Assembly: GCA_045599645.1 (NCBI GenBank)
Contig: JAZRWI010000004.1
Location: 1 to 64,000 of the forward strand
Direction: 5' to 3'
DNA: 64,000 bases
Source of the DNA: RUG334 sp045599645
Lineage (GTDB): Bacteria; Muiribacteriota; Ozemobacteria; Ozemobacterales; Ozemobacteraceae
Below the pieces are notes generated by a model, which was given only the letters and a program-made list of their open reading frames with translations, ran no database searches and was not told where the DNA came from. Positions 42,386-52,756 of the stretch are shown piece by piece. How positions within the stretch are numbered: position 1 is the stretch's first letter; the number at the start of each line of letters is the position of its first letter. Made by a program: the position numbers and the translations under genes.

Positions 42386-43444
42386 TTATAGAGGTTCGGC
42401 TACCGCAGTTACAGAATCGTCGGCTCCATTACCAGGCTGAGAAACTGCAGGAGCTGGTTTAGGAGCTTCAACTACCGGTTCACTTTCCTGCGGTTTTATT
42501 TCAGCTGTATTCACGGTTTCCTGAACTGTTGGCGCTGATATCTTGGCAGTATCTAATGAAGTTTTAGGAGTTGTAGTAGTTACAGGTGCTGCCTTAACTG
42601 AAGATTTCTGAGATTTCCCTTTCAATGTTTCACTATCTTTTTTAACTTCGGTGAAGTTCTGTTTATTTTTATATGAAGCAACAAAAGATTCAAGATCATA
42701 TTTATCCCCGGAGACAACTATCATGCCGTCTGTTCCATCAGAATCAGAAGTATTGATGTTATTAGGTCTACGACCTGAATCAGATTCCGAACTGCTAGAA
42801 TCAAGAAATCTTGAAATTTCATCTTCAAAGGAATCACTCATATTACTTGATTGATAAGCATTATTCAGAATATCTTTAGCCATTCTGCCCCATCCTGAAT
42901 TAGGATCAACCTTAACATATTGTTTAAGGTAAACTCTAGCTTGATCCTTTTCTCCAATAGAATCAGCAATACAGGCCATGTTCCAAAGAGATTCATAATC
43001 ACTTCTATCGCGTTGGTAAGTCAATGTATACCAATATAAAGCTTCCTTAAACTGTCCTGCAGAGTATGTAGTTGCAGCAAGCTTTCTTGTAATCTTTTCA
43101 GATTTGGGGTTAGCTTTATGGTATCTTTGAAGTGCCGGAATCATATCAGATGATTCTACAGCGTCAGTTATTCTTGGTTTAAGCATGTCGTCGACAGTCA
43201 TACCATTACCTGAATATGAAACAGCACCTGCTTTATTATATTTTTTTACATCATCAAGCTTCTTTGTTGCATAATATTTCTTAGCGTCCGCATTAGCTTT
43301 TTTTACCGCAACAACAGTTTCAACTGTAATAAGGGGTTCAGTGTATCCCATATCTCTAACCATTAGGTCTATTGGGTAATCTTCAGCTGCCAATGGAGTC
43401 ATTGATAGTAAACCAAGAGCTACCGTTGTAATAAGTTTTTTCAT
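42386..43444 (-). CDS. Secreted TPR-containing protein
   Basis: A 352-residue protein with a signal peptide (about 1-20, cleavage near LAA-ED). Residues about 105-200 form two to three tetratricopeptide-type helical pairs (GQFKEALYWYTLTYQRD, WNMACIADSIGEKDQARVYL), which mediate protein-protein contacts. The region after about 205 is Ser/Asp-rich, with a short globular segment (GMIVVSGDKYDLESFVASY) and a Pro/Thr/Glu-rich tail. No enzyme motif is seen. It is divergent from the M16 operon, and both promoters lie in the 162-nt gap. A GGGATGGA site precedes the ATG. Confidence 0.7.
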   Translation of the reverse strand: MKKLITTVALGLLSMTPLAAEDYPIDLMVRDMGYTEPLITVETVVAVKKANADAKKYYATKKLDDVKKYNKAGAVSYSGNGMTVDDMLKPRITDAVESSDMIPALQRYHKANPKSEKITRKLAATTYSAGQFKEALYWYTLTYQRDRSDYESLWNMACIADSIGEKDQARVYLKQYVKVDPNSGWGRMAKDILNNAYQSSNMSDSFEDEISRFLDSSSSESDSGRRPNNINTSDSDGTDGMIVVSGDKYDLESFVASYKNKQNFTEVKKDSETLKGKSQKSSVKAAPVTTTTPKTSLDTAKISAPTVQETVNTAEIKPQESEPVVEAPKPAPAVSQPGNGADDSVTAVAEPL

Positions 43445-43566
43445 AAAAATCCATCCCGATACAAGCGATTTTTGTACTTTTCGGAAATATTCTATAATTT
43501 GTTTACCAAATTTTATACATATTTTGTGATAGTAGAAATTAATTAGACTTAGAGAAGGTTTGCATT

Positions 43567-43572
43567 TATAAT
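43567..43572 (+). promoter_or_regulatory. -10 element of the M16-macroglobulin operon
   Basis: A perfect TATAAT sits 35 nt before the ATG at 43607; the -35 is poor. A GGGAG ribosome binding site follows at 43596-43600. Confidence 0.5.
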
Positions 43573-43606
43573 ATAGATTAGAAAATTATACAATCGGGAG
43601 CGACAA

Positions 43607-45142
43607 ATGAAGGTAAAAAAGGTTTTATCTATTTGTTTGGTTTCTGCTTCAATGCTGTTTGGTTTTGAAGCCCTTTCACATGCATCAGAGTTTGATTTTT
43701 CAAAATTAGAAAAAAGTGTTTTTGAAACAACTTTAGACAACGGCCTTAAATTAATTATAGTTCCAAATCATGATGCTCCAGTCGTATCAATGACAACCTG
43801 GGCAAATGTTGGTGGTTCTGATGACCCCAAAGGCTATTCAGGCTTAGCTCATATGTTTGAACATATGGCATTTAAGGGCACAACAAAAATCGGCGTAACT
43901 GATTATACAAAAGAAATAGTAAAGATTGCCAAGGAAGATGCCTTAGATAAAGCAATAAGAGAAGAACGTTCTAAAGGCATTCTTGCTGATGAAAAGAAAA
44001 TAGAAAAATTAGAAAAACAGTTATCACAAGCAATAGATGATTCATACTCACTTGTCATCCCTAACGAATTTCCAAAGACTTTACAAAATGAAGGTGCTGT
44101 TGGTTTGAATGCTTTCACATCATCTGACCAGACTGCTTATATTATGAGTCTGCCATCTAATAAGCTGGAACTCTGGTTAGCAATGGAATCTGAAAGATTC
44201 ATTCATCCTGTATTAAGAGAAATGTATAAAGAACGCAGCGTAATACAGGAAGAACGCAGAATGCGCTCAGAAAACACACCAGCAGGAAGAATGCATGAGG
44301 AATTCTTAAGCACAGCTTTTAAAGCTCACCCTTATGGAACTCCTATCGTTGGTCACATGAGTGATATTAAGAATTTCAACAGAGTTGAAGCCAAGAAATT
44401 CTTTGAAAAATATTATTCTCCAAGCAATATGACTATTGCACTTGTAGGCGATGTAGAACCACAGGAATGTCTCAAGCTCGTTAAGAAATACTGGGAAAGA
44501 ATTGCAAAACGCGAGGCTCCTACCAGAATTACAACTATTGAACCAAAGCAAACTGCTGAAAGAAGAGTAACTTTAATAGAAAAGACTCAACCTAATATGA
44601 TGATTGGTTGGCACATTCCAGAAGAAATACATCCAGATATGCAAGCTCTAAATGCAATGATGATGATTCTAGGACAAGGCAGAACAAGCAGACTTTACAA
44701 GCGTATGATTCTTAAAGACCAGATAGCTGTATCTGTTGGATCTTTTGCTGGTTATCCTGGAACAAAATATCCATCATTAGCTGTAGCTTATGCATATCCA
44801 GCTCAAGGCAAAACCAATGCTGAATGTGAAAAAGTTATTTATGAAGAAATCAAAAAGCTTCAAGATTCACCAGTATCTAAGGAAGAATTAGATAAAATTA
44901 AAGCAAGAACAAATGTTGGTTTTGTTAGAGATTTAAGAGACAATCTTGAATTTGCTATGAAGCTTGCTAAGTATCAACAGATATATGGCAATTGGAGAGA
45001 AGTATTCAGAGAAGTTGATAAAGTAAATGCTATAACCCCTGAAGATATCCAGAGAGTTGCAAAGCTTTATTTTACTAGAAATAACAGAACTGTAGCTTCA
45101 ATAGAAACAGACACTGAAGAAAGCAAGGAGGCTTCAAAATGA
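43607..45142 (+). CDS. M16-family zinc peptidase, catalytic subunit
   Basis: A 511-residue exported peptidase (signal peptide about 1-26). The inverted zinc motif HMFEH is at 82-86, followed by MAFKGT; the downstream ESERF glutamate supplies the third ligand. An insertion rich in Lys/Glu (about 105-150) lies between the two parts of the N-terminal domain. Only about half an insulysin is present, so it should pair with a second M16 protein to form the clam-shell chamber, as described for the heterodimeric SPH2681/SPH2682-type peptidases. The next gene, its likely partner, overlaps it by 4 nt (ATGA). It probably degrades periplasmic or outer-membrane-associated peptides. Confidence 0.92.
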   Translation: MKVKKVLSICLVSASMLFGFEALSHASEFDFSKLEKSVFETTLDNGLKLIIVPNHDAPVVSMTTWANVGGSDDPKGYSGLAHMFEHMAFKGTTKIGVTDYTKEIVKIAKEDALDKAIREERSKGILADEKKIEKLEKQLSQAIDDSYSLVIPNEFPKTLQNEGAVGLNAFTSSDQTAYIMSLPSNKLELWLAMESERFIHPVLREMYKERSVIQEERRMRSENTPAGRMHEEFLSTAFKAHPYGTPIVGHMSDIKNFNRVEAKKFFEKYYSPSNMTIALVGDVEPQECLKLVKKYWERIAKREAPTRITTIEPKQTAERRVTLIEKTQPNMMIGWHIPEEIHPDMQALNAMMMILGQGRTSRLYKRMILKDQIAVSVGSFAGYPGTKYPSLAVAYAYPAQGKTNAECEKVIYEEIKKLQDSPVSKEELDKIKARTNVGFVRDLRDNLEFAMKLAKYQQIYGNWREVFREVDKVNAITPEDIQRVAKLYFTRNNRTVASIETDTEESKEASK

Positions 45143-46593
45143 AAAAAATCAATAAAGCGTTAGCTGCTTCTTTAATAGCACTTTCCTTAATAAACAATTC
45201 AGTAGCTAAGGCTGAAGATTCATCTGAAGTAGACATTAAGTCAATAAAGTTCCCTGCCCTTCATGATGTAGCAGTTCCTGAAGTAGAAAAGGTTGTATTA
45301 GACAACGGTCTTAAAATTTTCATACTTGAAGATCATTCATTACCTTTATTAGATATTTCAGTAAGAATTAACATAGGTTCTTACCTTGAACCACAAAACC
45401 AGATTGGTTTGAGTGACATTGTTGGTGACCAGCTAAGAGAAGGTGGCACTGAAAAATGGACACCTGATGAACTGGATGAATTACTCGAAAGCACTGGTGC
45501 TTCCGTTGAAACCTATGGTGACATAACTTATTCACATCTTGGTTTGAACATGCTAAGCAGTCAAAAAGAGCAGGCAATTGACTTAATAGACCAGATTATA
45601 AGACATCCAAGATTTGCTCAGGAAAGACTTGATCAGGCTATGGTTTCTTACAAAGCTGGCATATCAAGAAGAAATGACAATCCATCAGCTATTGCAAAAC
45701 GTGAATTCAATAAAATGATTTATGGAAAAGGTTCCGTATATGCAGCCCAAACAGAATACTCTGACCTTAACAATATCAAACGTCAGGATTTAATTGATTT
45801 CCATAAGAGATATTACAAACCTGAATTTGTTATGATGTCAGTTTGTGGTGACTTTAATAAAACAGAAATGCTGAGCCTTTTGAAAAAAACATTTAATAGC
45901 TGGGAAAAAGGCAATGAAACTATTCCTGCTAATCCTGAAGTAAAATACAATTTTGACCAGAGAGTCGGTTATGTAGAAGTTAAAGATGCCAAGCAGGCTA
46001 ATATATTCTTTGGTCATATCGGTGGCAGAGCCTATGAAGAAGACGAACCCAAACGTATTGTAATGAACAATATACTTGGAGGTGGCTTTGGCAGCAGATA
46101 TTTTAATCAGATAAGATCAAAAGCAGGTCTGTGTTATCAGGTTTATGGCAATTATGACTCTAATTTCGCTTATCCTGGTATGTTCATCAATCTTACCAGC
46201 ACCAATTGCAACACTACAGTTAAAGCAACAAGAATGATGATTGAAGAAATCAAGAGACTCCAGAATGAAGAAGTAACCGAAACAGAACTTGAATATGGTA
46301 AACAACCGTATTTGAATCACTTCGTATTTAATTTTGTTTCTAAAGAAGCTATTGTAGGCAGAATGCTCAGCTACGATCTCTTTGGTTTACCAGCAGACCA
46401 TTTACAGCGCCAGAAAAAAGCTGTTGAAGAAACAACAGCTGCTGATGTAAAGGCTATGGCTAAGAAATACTTAAATCCTGATAAGCTTAGAATTGTAGTT
46501 TGCGGTGATAAAGCATTGTTTGATGAACCATTAGAAAATCTTAATAATGGTCCAGTAGAAACAATAGACATCACTATTCCCGAAGACAAGTAA
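45139..46593 (+). CDS. M16-family non-catalytic partner subunit
   Basis: A 484-residue exported M16 homologue (signal peptide about 1-25). The zinc motif is lost: the position of HxxEH reads SDIVGDQLREGG. It instead keeps the GGGFGSRYFNQIRSKAGLCY segment (about 314-333) whose arginine and tyrosine complete the active site of the catalytic partner in known heterodimeric M16 enzymes. It overlaps the catalytic gene by 4 nt, giving balanced synthesis. The macroglobulin gene starts 19 nt downstream. Confidence 0.92.
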   Translation: MKKINKALAASLIALSLINNSVAKAEDSSEVDIKSIKFPALHDVAVPEVEKVVLDNGLKIFILEDHSLPLLDISVRINIGSYLEPQNQIGLSDIVGDQLREGGTEKWTPDELDELLESTGASVETYGDITYSHLGLNMLSSQKEQAIDLIDQIIRHPRFAQERLDQAMVSYKAGISRRNDNPSAIAKREFNKMIYGKGSVYAAQTEYSDLNNIKRQDLIDFHKRYYKPEFVMMSVCGDFNKTEMLSLLKKTFNSWEKGNETIPANPEVKYNFDQRVGYVEVKDAKQANIFFGHIGGRAYEEDEPKRIVMNNILGGGFGSRYFNQIRSKAGLCYQVYGNYDSNFAYPGMFINLTSTNCNTTVKATRMMIEEIKRLQNEEVTETELEYGKQPYLNHFVFNFVSKEAIVGRMLSYDLFGLPADHLQRQKKAVEETTAADVKAMAKKYLNPDKLRIVVCGDKALFDEPLENLNNGPVETIDITIPEDK

Positions 46594-46612
46594 TACATTT
46601 AAAGGCAAATCT

Positions 46613-49600
46613 ATGAAATATATAAAATACATAATATTGGCGGTGATTTTTATGGCTATTTTCCCATTTAATCTTTTTGGCGCAAAACCAGATTCATACC
46701 AAGAAATGTGGAAGAAGGTAGAAAAAGCCATCGAAGACGGACTTCCACAAACTGCTGTAAAAGAATTGGATCCAATCATTGAAAAAGCAAGGCAGGAAAA
46801 AGACCTTGTATGGTCATTAAAAGCCATATGTCAAAAGGTCATAATGGAAGGTGAAGTTCAAGGAAATCTTCCGGAAGAAAAAATTAAACGTTTTGAAGAA
46901 GTTTTGGCTACCGAAGATGAAAGCCTGAAACCGATGTTAAAAGTAATATTGGCCAAATGGTATTACTATTATTTTGAAAGAAACAGATATCGTTTTCTTA
47001 GACGTTCTCAAACAGCAGAGTTAGATTCTAATGATTTTAAAACATGGGACTTACCACGTCTTTTTGCTCACATAAGCAGCTTATACGATACTGTATTATC
47101 TAATGAAGAACAATTAGCCAAGATTCCAATAAGTAATTTCGAAGGATTTCTTGAAGAAGGTAATCAACCTGTTGAGTTAAGAAGTAATCTTTTTGAATTC
47201 TTCGTTCATGAAGCTCTTGAATTTTACAAGTCTGATGACCAGACAACTGCAAAACCACAGAATGCCTTTGAAATTGATGCTGATTCTGATGTATTTGCGA
47301 GTGCTGAAAAGTTTACTGCTTGGGAGCCTGAAACAACTGATAAAGAATCAGCTAATTATAAAGCTCTACAGCTCTATAAGAGACTCTTATCATTAAATAT
47401 AGCTACAAATAATACAAATGCTTTGATAGTCAATGACTTGGAAAGATTAAATTGGGCCAAAAGTGTTGCAAAAGGTCCAGACAAAACAGAAAACTATCGT
47501 AAAGCTCTTTACACTATAATTAACGATTTCCCGGAAAATTCTTATACTGCAAGTGCAATGTATGAACTTGCATTGTCATATCAGAACAGTGGAGATTATT
47601 TAAAAGCCATAGAGCTTGCTGAAAGAGCATTCACAAAGTGGCCAAAGTCCGACGGTGGCAAATTATCACAAAACGTTATTTCTGAAATAAAGAATCCTAC
47701 TATTTACTATAATACAGAAAAAATATTAAAGCCTGGAACTACAAAACTTTCTATTGGCTTTAAAAATCTTACCCATGCTTATTTTAAAGTCATAAAGAGA
47801 ACTGATGATGAAATTTTAAAATCTCGTTACTCAGCAAACGATTATGATAACAATCAAGCAGAAACTATTGCAGCTAAGGCAGCTGATTTTTCCTTCGATA
47901 CAGAATTAGATCCTGGTAATGAATATAAAAATATTACCAAGGAAATAGAAATTCCAAATCTTGATAAAGGGTATTATTGGATTGTAGCGTCAGCTAATCC
48001 TGATTTTACAACTAAAAACAACAATATAACCCACATCGGCGCTTTTATAGTAAGTGATTTGGCAGTAGTAGCCAGAGATGGCAGAAATAATGGAAACAAT
48101 GATATTTTCGTTCTTGATGCTGTCAGTGGTAAACCTATTGAAGGTGCTTCAGTAAAATTATATGACCATGAATATAATAAAGGTTATAAAGAAACAAAAT
48201 CAGGAAAAACAGAAAAAGATGGTAAAGTAAGATTCTCTGAAATTAGTAGAAGTCGCTTAGTAATTGTAAAAACGAAGGACGACAAAGTCTATTCCGAAAT
48301 AAATCTGTATAATTACAAAGACAATGTTTCTGGAAGCAATAACAATGTATACTTCTTCACGGATAGGGCAATCTATAGACCAGGACAGACAGTTTATTTC
48401 AAAGCAATTGCTGTTTCATCCAATGAAACCAATAATAATTATGCTGTAATACCAAATAAAAGCATTGAAATTCTGCTTAGAGATCCTAATAACAAAATAG
48501 TTGATCGACTCATTCTTAAAACCAATGAATTTGGTAGTTGCACAGGTTCTTTTATTACACCGACAGACAGATTAACAGGCTCTTACAGCCTTTATTGCCC
48601 GAATTTTTCAACAAGTAGTCGTATTTCTGTTGAAGAATATAAGAGACCTAAGTTCCAGGTTACATTAGAATCCCCTGAAGAAAGCTTCCAGCTTGACCAG
48701 AAGGTTACTGTAAAGGGTAAAGCTATATCATATACCGGAGCTGCTGTTGATAATGCTGTAGTAAAATACAGAGTTAAAAGACAAGGTAGATATCCATATT
48801 GGTGCTGGTGGCGCATTGCCCCATCAGACGCTCAGGAAATATCAAATGGGACAGTAAAAACCAATGAAAAAGGTGAATTCGAAGTTAGCTTCATTGCTAA
48901 GCCAGATCGTTCATTAAATAAGGCAGATGACCCTGTATTTGATTTTGATATTACTGCAGACGTAACTGACAATACTGGTGAAACAAGAAGTTGTGCCACC
49001 TCTGTTTCATTTGGATACACTGCAATTCAAGTATCAATTGCAACAAATCCTGACTTTGATTCAGACAAGCCATGCAATGTTTCATTTATAACTACAACAC
49101 ATAATGGCAAACCAATAAAATCTGAAGGTCATTACCAGATAATTGCATTGAATCAGCCAGAAAAACCTGTAAGATATGCTTATAGTGGTTCAAAAATAAC
49201 AGATAAGGCATCTGCAATTCGTGAAATGACTGAAGGAAAAGTTGTTTTCGAAGGCAACTTTGAAACAGATAATGATGGCGCTTTCAAGAAAGAATTCAAT
49301 TTACCCGAAGGTATTTATCGCATTAAAGCCACAAGCACTGATAAATTTGGTGCTGAAGTAAAGGCCCAGAATGAAATAACAGGTATTTCTTCAAATGCAG
49401 AAAAACTGGGCTTAAAGCTGCCATTCTTCTTTAATGAAATTTCCAAGAATCTTAAACCTGGCGATACCTATAAGGCTTATTGGGCAACAGGGTATGATGA
49501 AGGTCCTGCCTATGTTGAAATAATGCATAGAAACAAGGTTCTGAAAGCTTACTGGACTGAATCCGGTAAAAACAAGGAATTTATTACATATCCTGTTTCA

Positions 49601-52600
49601 GAAGACATGCGCGGTGGCTTCATAGTAAAGGTTTTCATGGTTAAAGAAAACAGATTGTATGAACATAAGCAACATGTATCTGTTAGCTGGAGCAATAAAA
49701 ACCTTAACGTAAAGCTTGTTCATTTCAATTCAAAGATGGAACCGGCTTCCAAAGAAACCTGGAAATTGGAAGTATCTGGTGAAGACGCTGAAATGAATAC
49801 TATAGAAATGCTTGCTTCAATGTATGACGCAAGTCTTGATGCTTATGCTTCACATTATTGGCCAAACATTGGACATTTCTACAATGATTATGAAAATGTA
49901 AATAATAAATTCATCAATGGCAGAGGTGACTTTAACTGCCATAACAATACATTCCGTCCAACCCATTATAGCGTATGGATTGATTATCCGTCGTTCCCAG
50001 ATAATGTAATTCATGATTTCTACGGCTATAGACATGCTAGATATTCAGCAGGTGGTTTTGTTCAAGAAAGAGCTATGCCTATGATGATGAGCAAAGCTGC
50101 TGCTCCATTGAATAGTGCTTTAATGGGTGCAAGAAATTCCTTAGACATGGTAGAAAGTAATGAAGAATGCTGTGACAGTGTTGCAGAGGAATCTTGTGTT
50201 GAACCAACAATGCAGGCAAATTCAGCTAGCTCTGATTCTGATGACTCTACTGAATCTGATAAAGAAAAGGATATTGATCTTTCTAAGGTTTCAGCCAGAT
50301 CAAATCTAAATGAAACTGCTTTCTTCTATCCTCAGCTTACCTTAAGCGAAGATGGAGCAGTATCAATTGATTTTGAAATGCCAGAAGCTCTTACAAAATG
50401 GAAATTCATGGCTTACGCCCATGGCACTAAGCTTCAGGAAGGTAGAATTTCTCAAGAAGTTGTTACCCAGAAGGAATTAATGGTTCAGCCAAATGCACCA
50501 AGATTCCTAAGAGAAGGTGATAAGCTTGAATTCACAGTTAAGGTAACTAATCTTTCTGATAAAGAACAATCAGGTCAGGTTGCCCTTGAATTTCTTGATG
50601 CAATAACAGACAATAGCAGAAATGAAGAATTCAAGAACTCTGAATCAAAGAAAAGTTTCACTATTCCTGCCGGCCAATCTAAGGGCATAACCTGGAAGAT
50701 TGATGTTCCTCTGAAGCCTGGATTTGTAAAATATAAAGCAGTAGGCGCAACAGACACAAATTCAGATGGTGAAGAAGGCATGCTTCCAATCCTTTCTTCA
50801 AGAATTCTTGTAACAGAATCTTTGCCATTGCCAATAAGAGGTCCGGAAACCAAGGACTTCAAATTCACAAAGCTTATTGATTCCGCTAATTCAGAAACTC
50901 TTGAGCAAAAGGGTCTTACTGTAGAAGTAACCTCTAATCCAGCCTGGTATGCTGTTCAAGCACTGCCCTACCTCATTGAATTTCCACATGAATGCTCTGA
51001 ACAGACATTCAATAGAATTTATGCGAATAAGCTTGCTCAGCACATCGCCAATTCTGATCCAAAGATTAGAAATGTATTTAACATCTGGCTCAAAGATGAA
51101 CAATACAATAATGGCACTGCCTTAAAATCTAATCTTGAAAAGAATCAGCATTTAAAATCTGTTACCTTGATGGAAACTCCATGGGTTCTCGATGCAGAAG
51201 ATGAAAATCAACAGAAGCATCATATTGGTGTTCTCTTCGAAGAAGCCAGATTAGAAAAAGAAATCGAAGCTGCCACAGATAAGCTCAGAGAAATGCAGCT
51301 TGGCGACGGTTCTTTCCCATGGTTCCCAGGCGGTCATGGTAATCCATTCATAACCAGTTACATTATGTGTGGTTATGGTAGAATGCGACATCTTGGCACT
51401 GACATTGACCTTACTATAGCATTACGCTGTGTTGATTTTATGGATAGTGAAATACAGAGACGGTATGACGAAATCCTAAAAGATCCTGATTATAAGAAAT
51501 ATCACCATATCAATTCTACTGTCGCTTTCTATCTGTATGGTCGTTCATTCTTCCTGAAGGATAAGAAAATACCTTCTAAGTATCAGACAGCTGTAAACTT
51601 CTTTATTGAAGAAGCCAAAAAGCACTGGTTGGAAGTTCCAAGCAGAATGAGTCAGGCTCATATAGCAATAGCTTTACAGCGCTTTGGCGATAAAGAAACA
51701 CCGGTAAAGATTGTAAACAGCATCAAAGAACGTAGTGTAACCGATGAAGAAATGGGTCGTTTCTGGAGAGAAAATGAAATCAGTTTCTCTTGGCATCGAG
51801 CTGAAATTGAAACCCAGGCAATGATGATTGAACTCTTCAGCGAAATTACTAACGATGAAGAAGCTGTTGAAGATTGTAAGGTATGGCTGTTGAAACAAAA
51901 ACAGACTCAAGCCTGGAAGACAACTAAGTCTACCGCAGATGCTGTTTATTCATTAATCCTTAGAGGTGCTGACCTGTTGGCTTCTGACAAGCTCGTAACA
52001 GTTTCCCTTAACGGTAATGAAGTAAAACCAGAAAAGGTTGAAGCTGGCACTGGTTATTATCAAAAGATTTATGCCGGCGGCGAAGTAAAACCTGAAATGG
52101 GTAACATACAGCTTAAGAAGGAAGATAAGGGCGTTGCTTGGGGTGCTGTTCACTGGCAGTATATCGAAGATATGTCCAAAATTACACCTTGGGAAAACAA
52201 TCTTAAGCTAAAAAAGACACTTTTCGTAAAAGAAAATACTGAAAAGGGTCCAGTAATTACTCCAGTTAAAGATGGTAAGCTTAAAGTTGGCGACCTTGTA
52301 GTAGTTAGAATAGAATTAATCACAGACCGCGATATGGAATTCGTTCATATGAAGGATCAGCGCGGTAGTGGTATGGAACCTGTAAATGTCATTTCAAGAT
52401 ATAAATGGCAGGATGGTTTAGGCTACTATGAAGCTACCAAGGACGCTGCTTCACACTTCTACATTGATTATTTGCCAAAAGGAACCTATGTATTCGAATA
52501 TGAATTAAGAGTGCAGCTTGCAGGTCAGTATCAGACAGGGATGGCTGAAATTATGTGCATGTATGCTCCTGAATTTAATTCACATAGTGAATCCTTTATG

Positions 52601-52624
52601 CTTGATGTAGAAGCATTACATTAA
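46613..52624 (+). CDS. Alpha-2-macroglobulin family protein with thioester motif
   Basis: A 2003-residue exported protein (N-terminal hydrophobic signal about 1-24). A helical TPR-like region occupies about 30-345 (for example ALSYQNSGDYLKAIELAERA). Macroglobulin-like beta domains follow, including the MG2-type TDRAIYRPGQTVYFKA (about 584-599). The bait region is probably the low-complexity Ser/Asp/Glu stretch around 1185-1225. The thioester motif CSEQ is intact at 1461-1464, within the alpha/alpha-toroid domain. Such proteins trap attacking proteases by bait cleavage and covalent attachment. No pbpC neighbour is found; it is instead in an operon with the M16 pair. The length exceeds E. coli YfhM (about 1650), due to the TPR region. 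Confidence 0.9.
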   Translation: MKYIKYIILAVIFMAIFPFNLFGAKPDSYQEMWKKVEKAIEDGLPQTAVKELDPIIEKARQEKDLVWSLKAICQKVIMEGEVQGNLPEEKIKRFEEVLATEDESLKPMLKVILAKWYYYYFERNRYRFLRRSQTAELDSNDFKTWDLPRLFAHISSLYDTVLSNEEQLAKIPISNFEGFLEEGNQPVELRSNLFEFFVHEALEFYKSDDQTTAKPQNAFEIDADSDVFASAEKFTAWEPETTDKESANYKALQLYKRLLSLNIATNNTNALIVNDLERLNWAKSVAKGPDKTENYRKALYTIINDFPENSYTASAMYELALSYQNSGDYLKAIELAERAFTKWPKSDGGKLSQNVISEIKNPTIYYNTEKILKPGTTKLSIGFKNLTHAYFKVIKRTDDEILKSRYSANDYDNNQAETIAAKAADFSFDTELDPGNEYKNITKEIEIPNLDKGYYWIVASANPDFTTKNNNITHIGAFIVSDLAVVARDGRNNGNNDIFVLDAVSGKPIEGASVKLYDHEYNKGYKETKSGKTEKDGKVRFSEISRSRLVIVKTKDDKVYSEINLYNYKDNVSGSNNNVYFFTDRAIYRPGQTVYFKAIAVSSNETNNNYAVIPNKSIEILLRDPNNKIVDRLILKTNEFGSCTGSFITPTDRLTGSYSLYCPNFSTSSRISVEEYKRPKFQVTLESPEESFQLDQKVTVKGKAISYTGAAVDNAVVKYRVKRQGRYPYWCWWRIAPSDAQEISNGTVKTNEKGEFEVSFIAKPDRSLNKADDPVFDFDITADVTDNTGETRSCATSVSFGYTAIQVSIATNPDFDSDKPCNVSFITTTHNGKPIKSEGHYQIIALNQPEKPVRYAYSGSKITDKASAIREMTEGKVVFEGNFETDNDGAFKKEFNLPEGIYRIKATSTDKFGAEVKAQNEITGISSNAEKLGLKLPFFFNEISKNLKPGDTYKAYWATGYDEGPAYVEIMHRNKVLKAYWTESGKNKEFITYPVSEDMRGGFIVKVFMVKENRLYEHKQHVSVSWSNKNLNVKLVHFNSKMEPASKETWKLEVSGEDAEMNTIEMLASMYDASLDAYASHYWPNIGHFYNDYENVNNKFINGRGDFNCHNNTFRPTHYSVWIDYPSFPDNVIHDFYGYRHARYSAGGFVQERAMPMMMSKAAAPLNSALMGARNSLDMVESNEECCDSVAEESCVEPTMQANSASSDSDDSTESDKEKDIDLSKVSARSNLNETAFFYPQLTLSEDGAVSIDFEMPEALTKWKFMAYAHGTKLQEGRISQEVVTQKELMVQPNAPRFLREGDKLEFTVKVTNLSDKEQSGQVALEFLDAITDNSRNEEFKNSESKKSFTIPAGQSKGITWKIDVPLKPGFVKYKAVGATDTNSDGEEGMLPILSSRILVTESLPLPIRGPETKDFKFTKLIDSANSETLEQKGLTVEVTSNPAWYAVQALPYLIEFPHECSEQTFNRIYANKLAQHIANSDPKIRNVFNIWLKDEQYNNGTALKSNLEKNQHLKSVTLMETPWVLDAEDENQQKHHIGVLFEEARLEKEIEAATDKLREMQLGDGSFPWFPGGHGNPFITSYIMCGYGRMRHLGTDIDLTIALRCVDFMDSEIQRRYDEILKDPDYKKYHHINSTVAFYLYGRSFFLKDKKIPSKYQTAVNFFIEEAKKHWLEVPSRMSQAHIAIALQRFGDKETPVKIVNSIKERSVTDEEMGRFWRENEISFSWHRAEIETQAMMIELFSEITNDEEAVEDCKVWLLKQKQTQAWKTTKSTADAVYSLILRGADLLASDKLVTVSLNGNEVKPEKVEAGTGYYQKIYAGGEVKPEMGNIQLKKEDKGVAWGAVHWQYIEDMSKITPWENNLKLKKTLFVKENTEKGPVITPVKDGKLKVGDLVVVRIELITDRDMEFVHMKDQRGSGMEPVNVISRYKWQDGLGYYEATKDAASHFYIDYLPKGTYVFEYELRVQLAGQYQTGMAEIMCMYAPEFNSHSESFMLDVEALH

Positions 52625-52636
52625 TAGCATTAAGAA

Positions 52637-52675
52637 AAGCAACCAGCAATTTTCATTACTGGTTGCTTTTTTTAT
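52637..52675 (+). terminator. Intrinsic terminator of the macroglobulin operon
   Basis: A 10-bp stem AAGCAACCAG / CTGGTTGCTT with a 12-nt loop (52637-52646 with 52659-52668) is followed by a T run. Confidence 0.85.
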
Positions 52676-52699
52676 TAATAAAAATTTAATACTATTGCC

Positions 52700-52729
52700 T
52701 TAAACTTTTCAATATCGCTATGGTATAAT
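52700..52729 (+). promoter_or_regulatory. Promoter of the first SH3-C39 protease gene
   Basis: Extended -10 TGGTATAAT (52721-52729) with a weak -35 TTAAAC (52700-52705). A similar TGGTATATT element precedes the paralogue on the opposite strand. Confidence 0.65.
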
Positions 52730-52756
52730 AGTTATTAAAAGAATTGAGGGAGTGCT

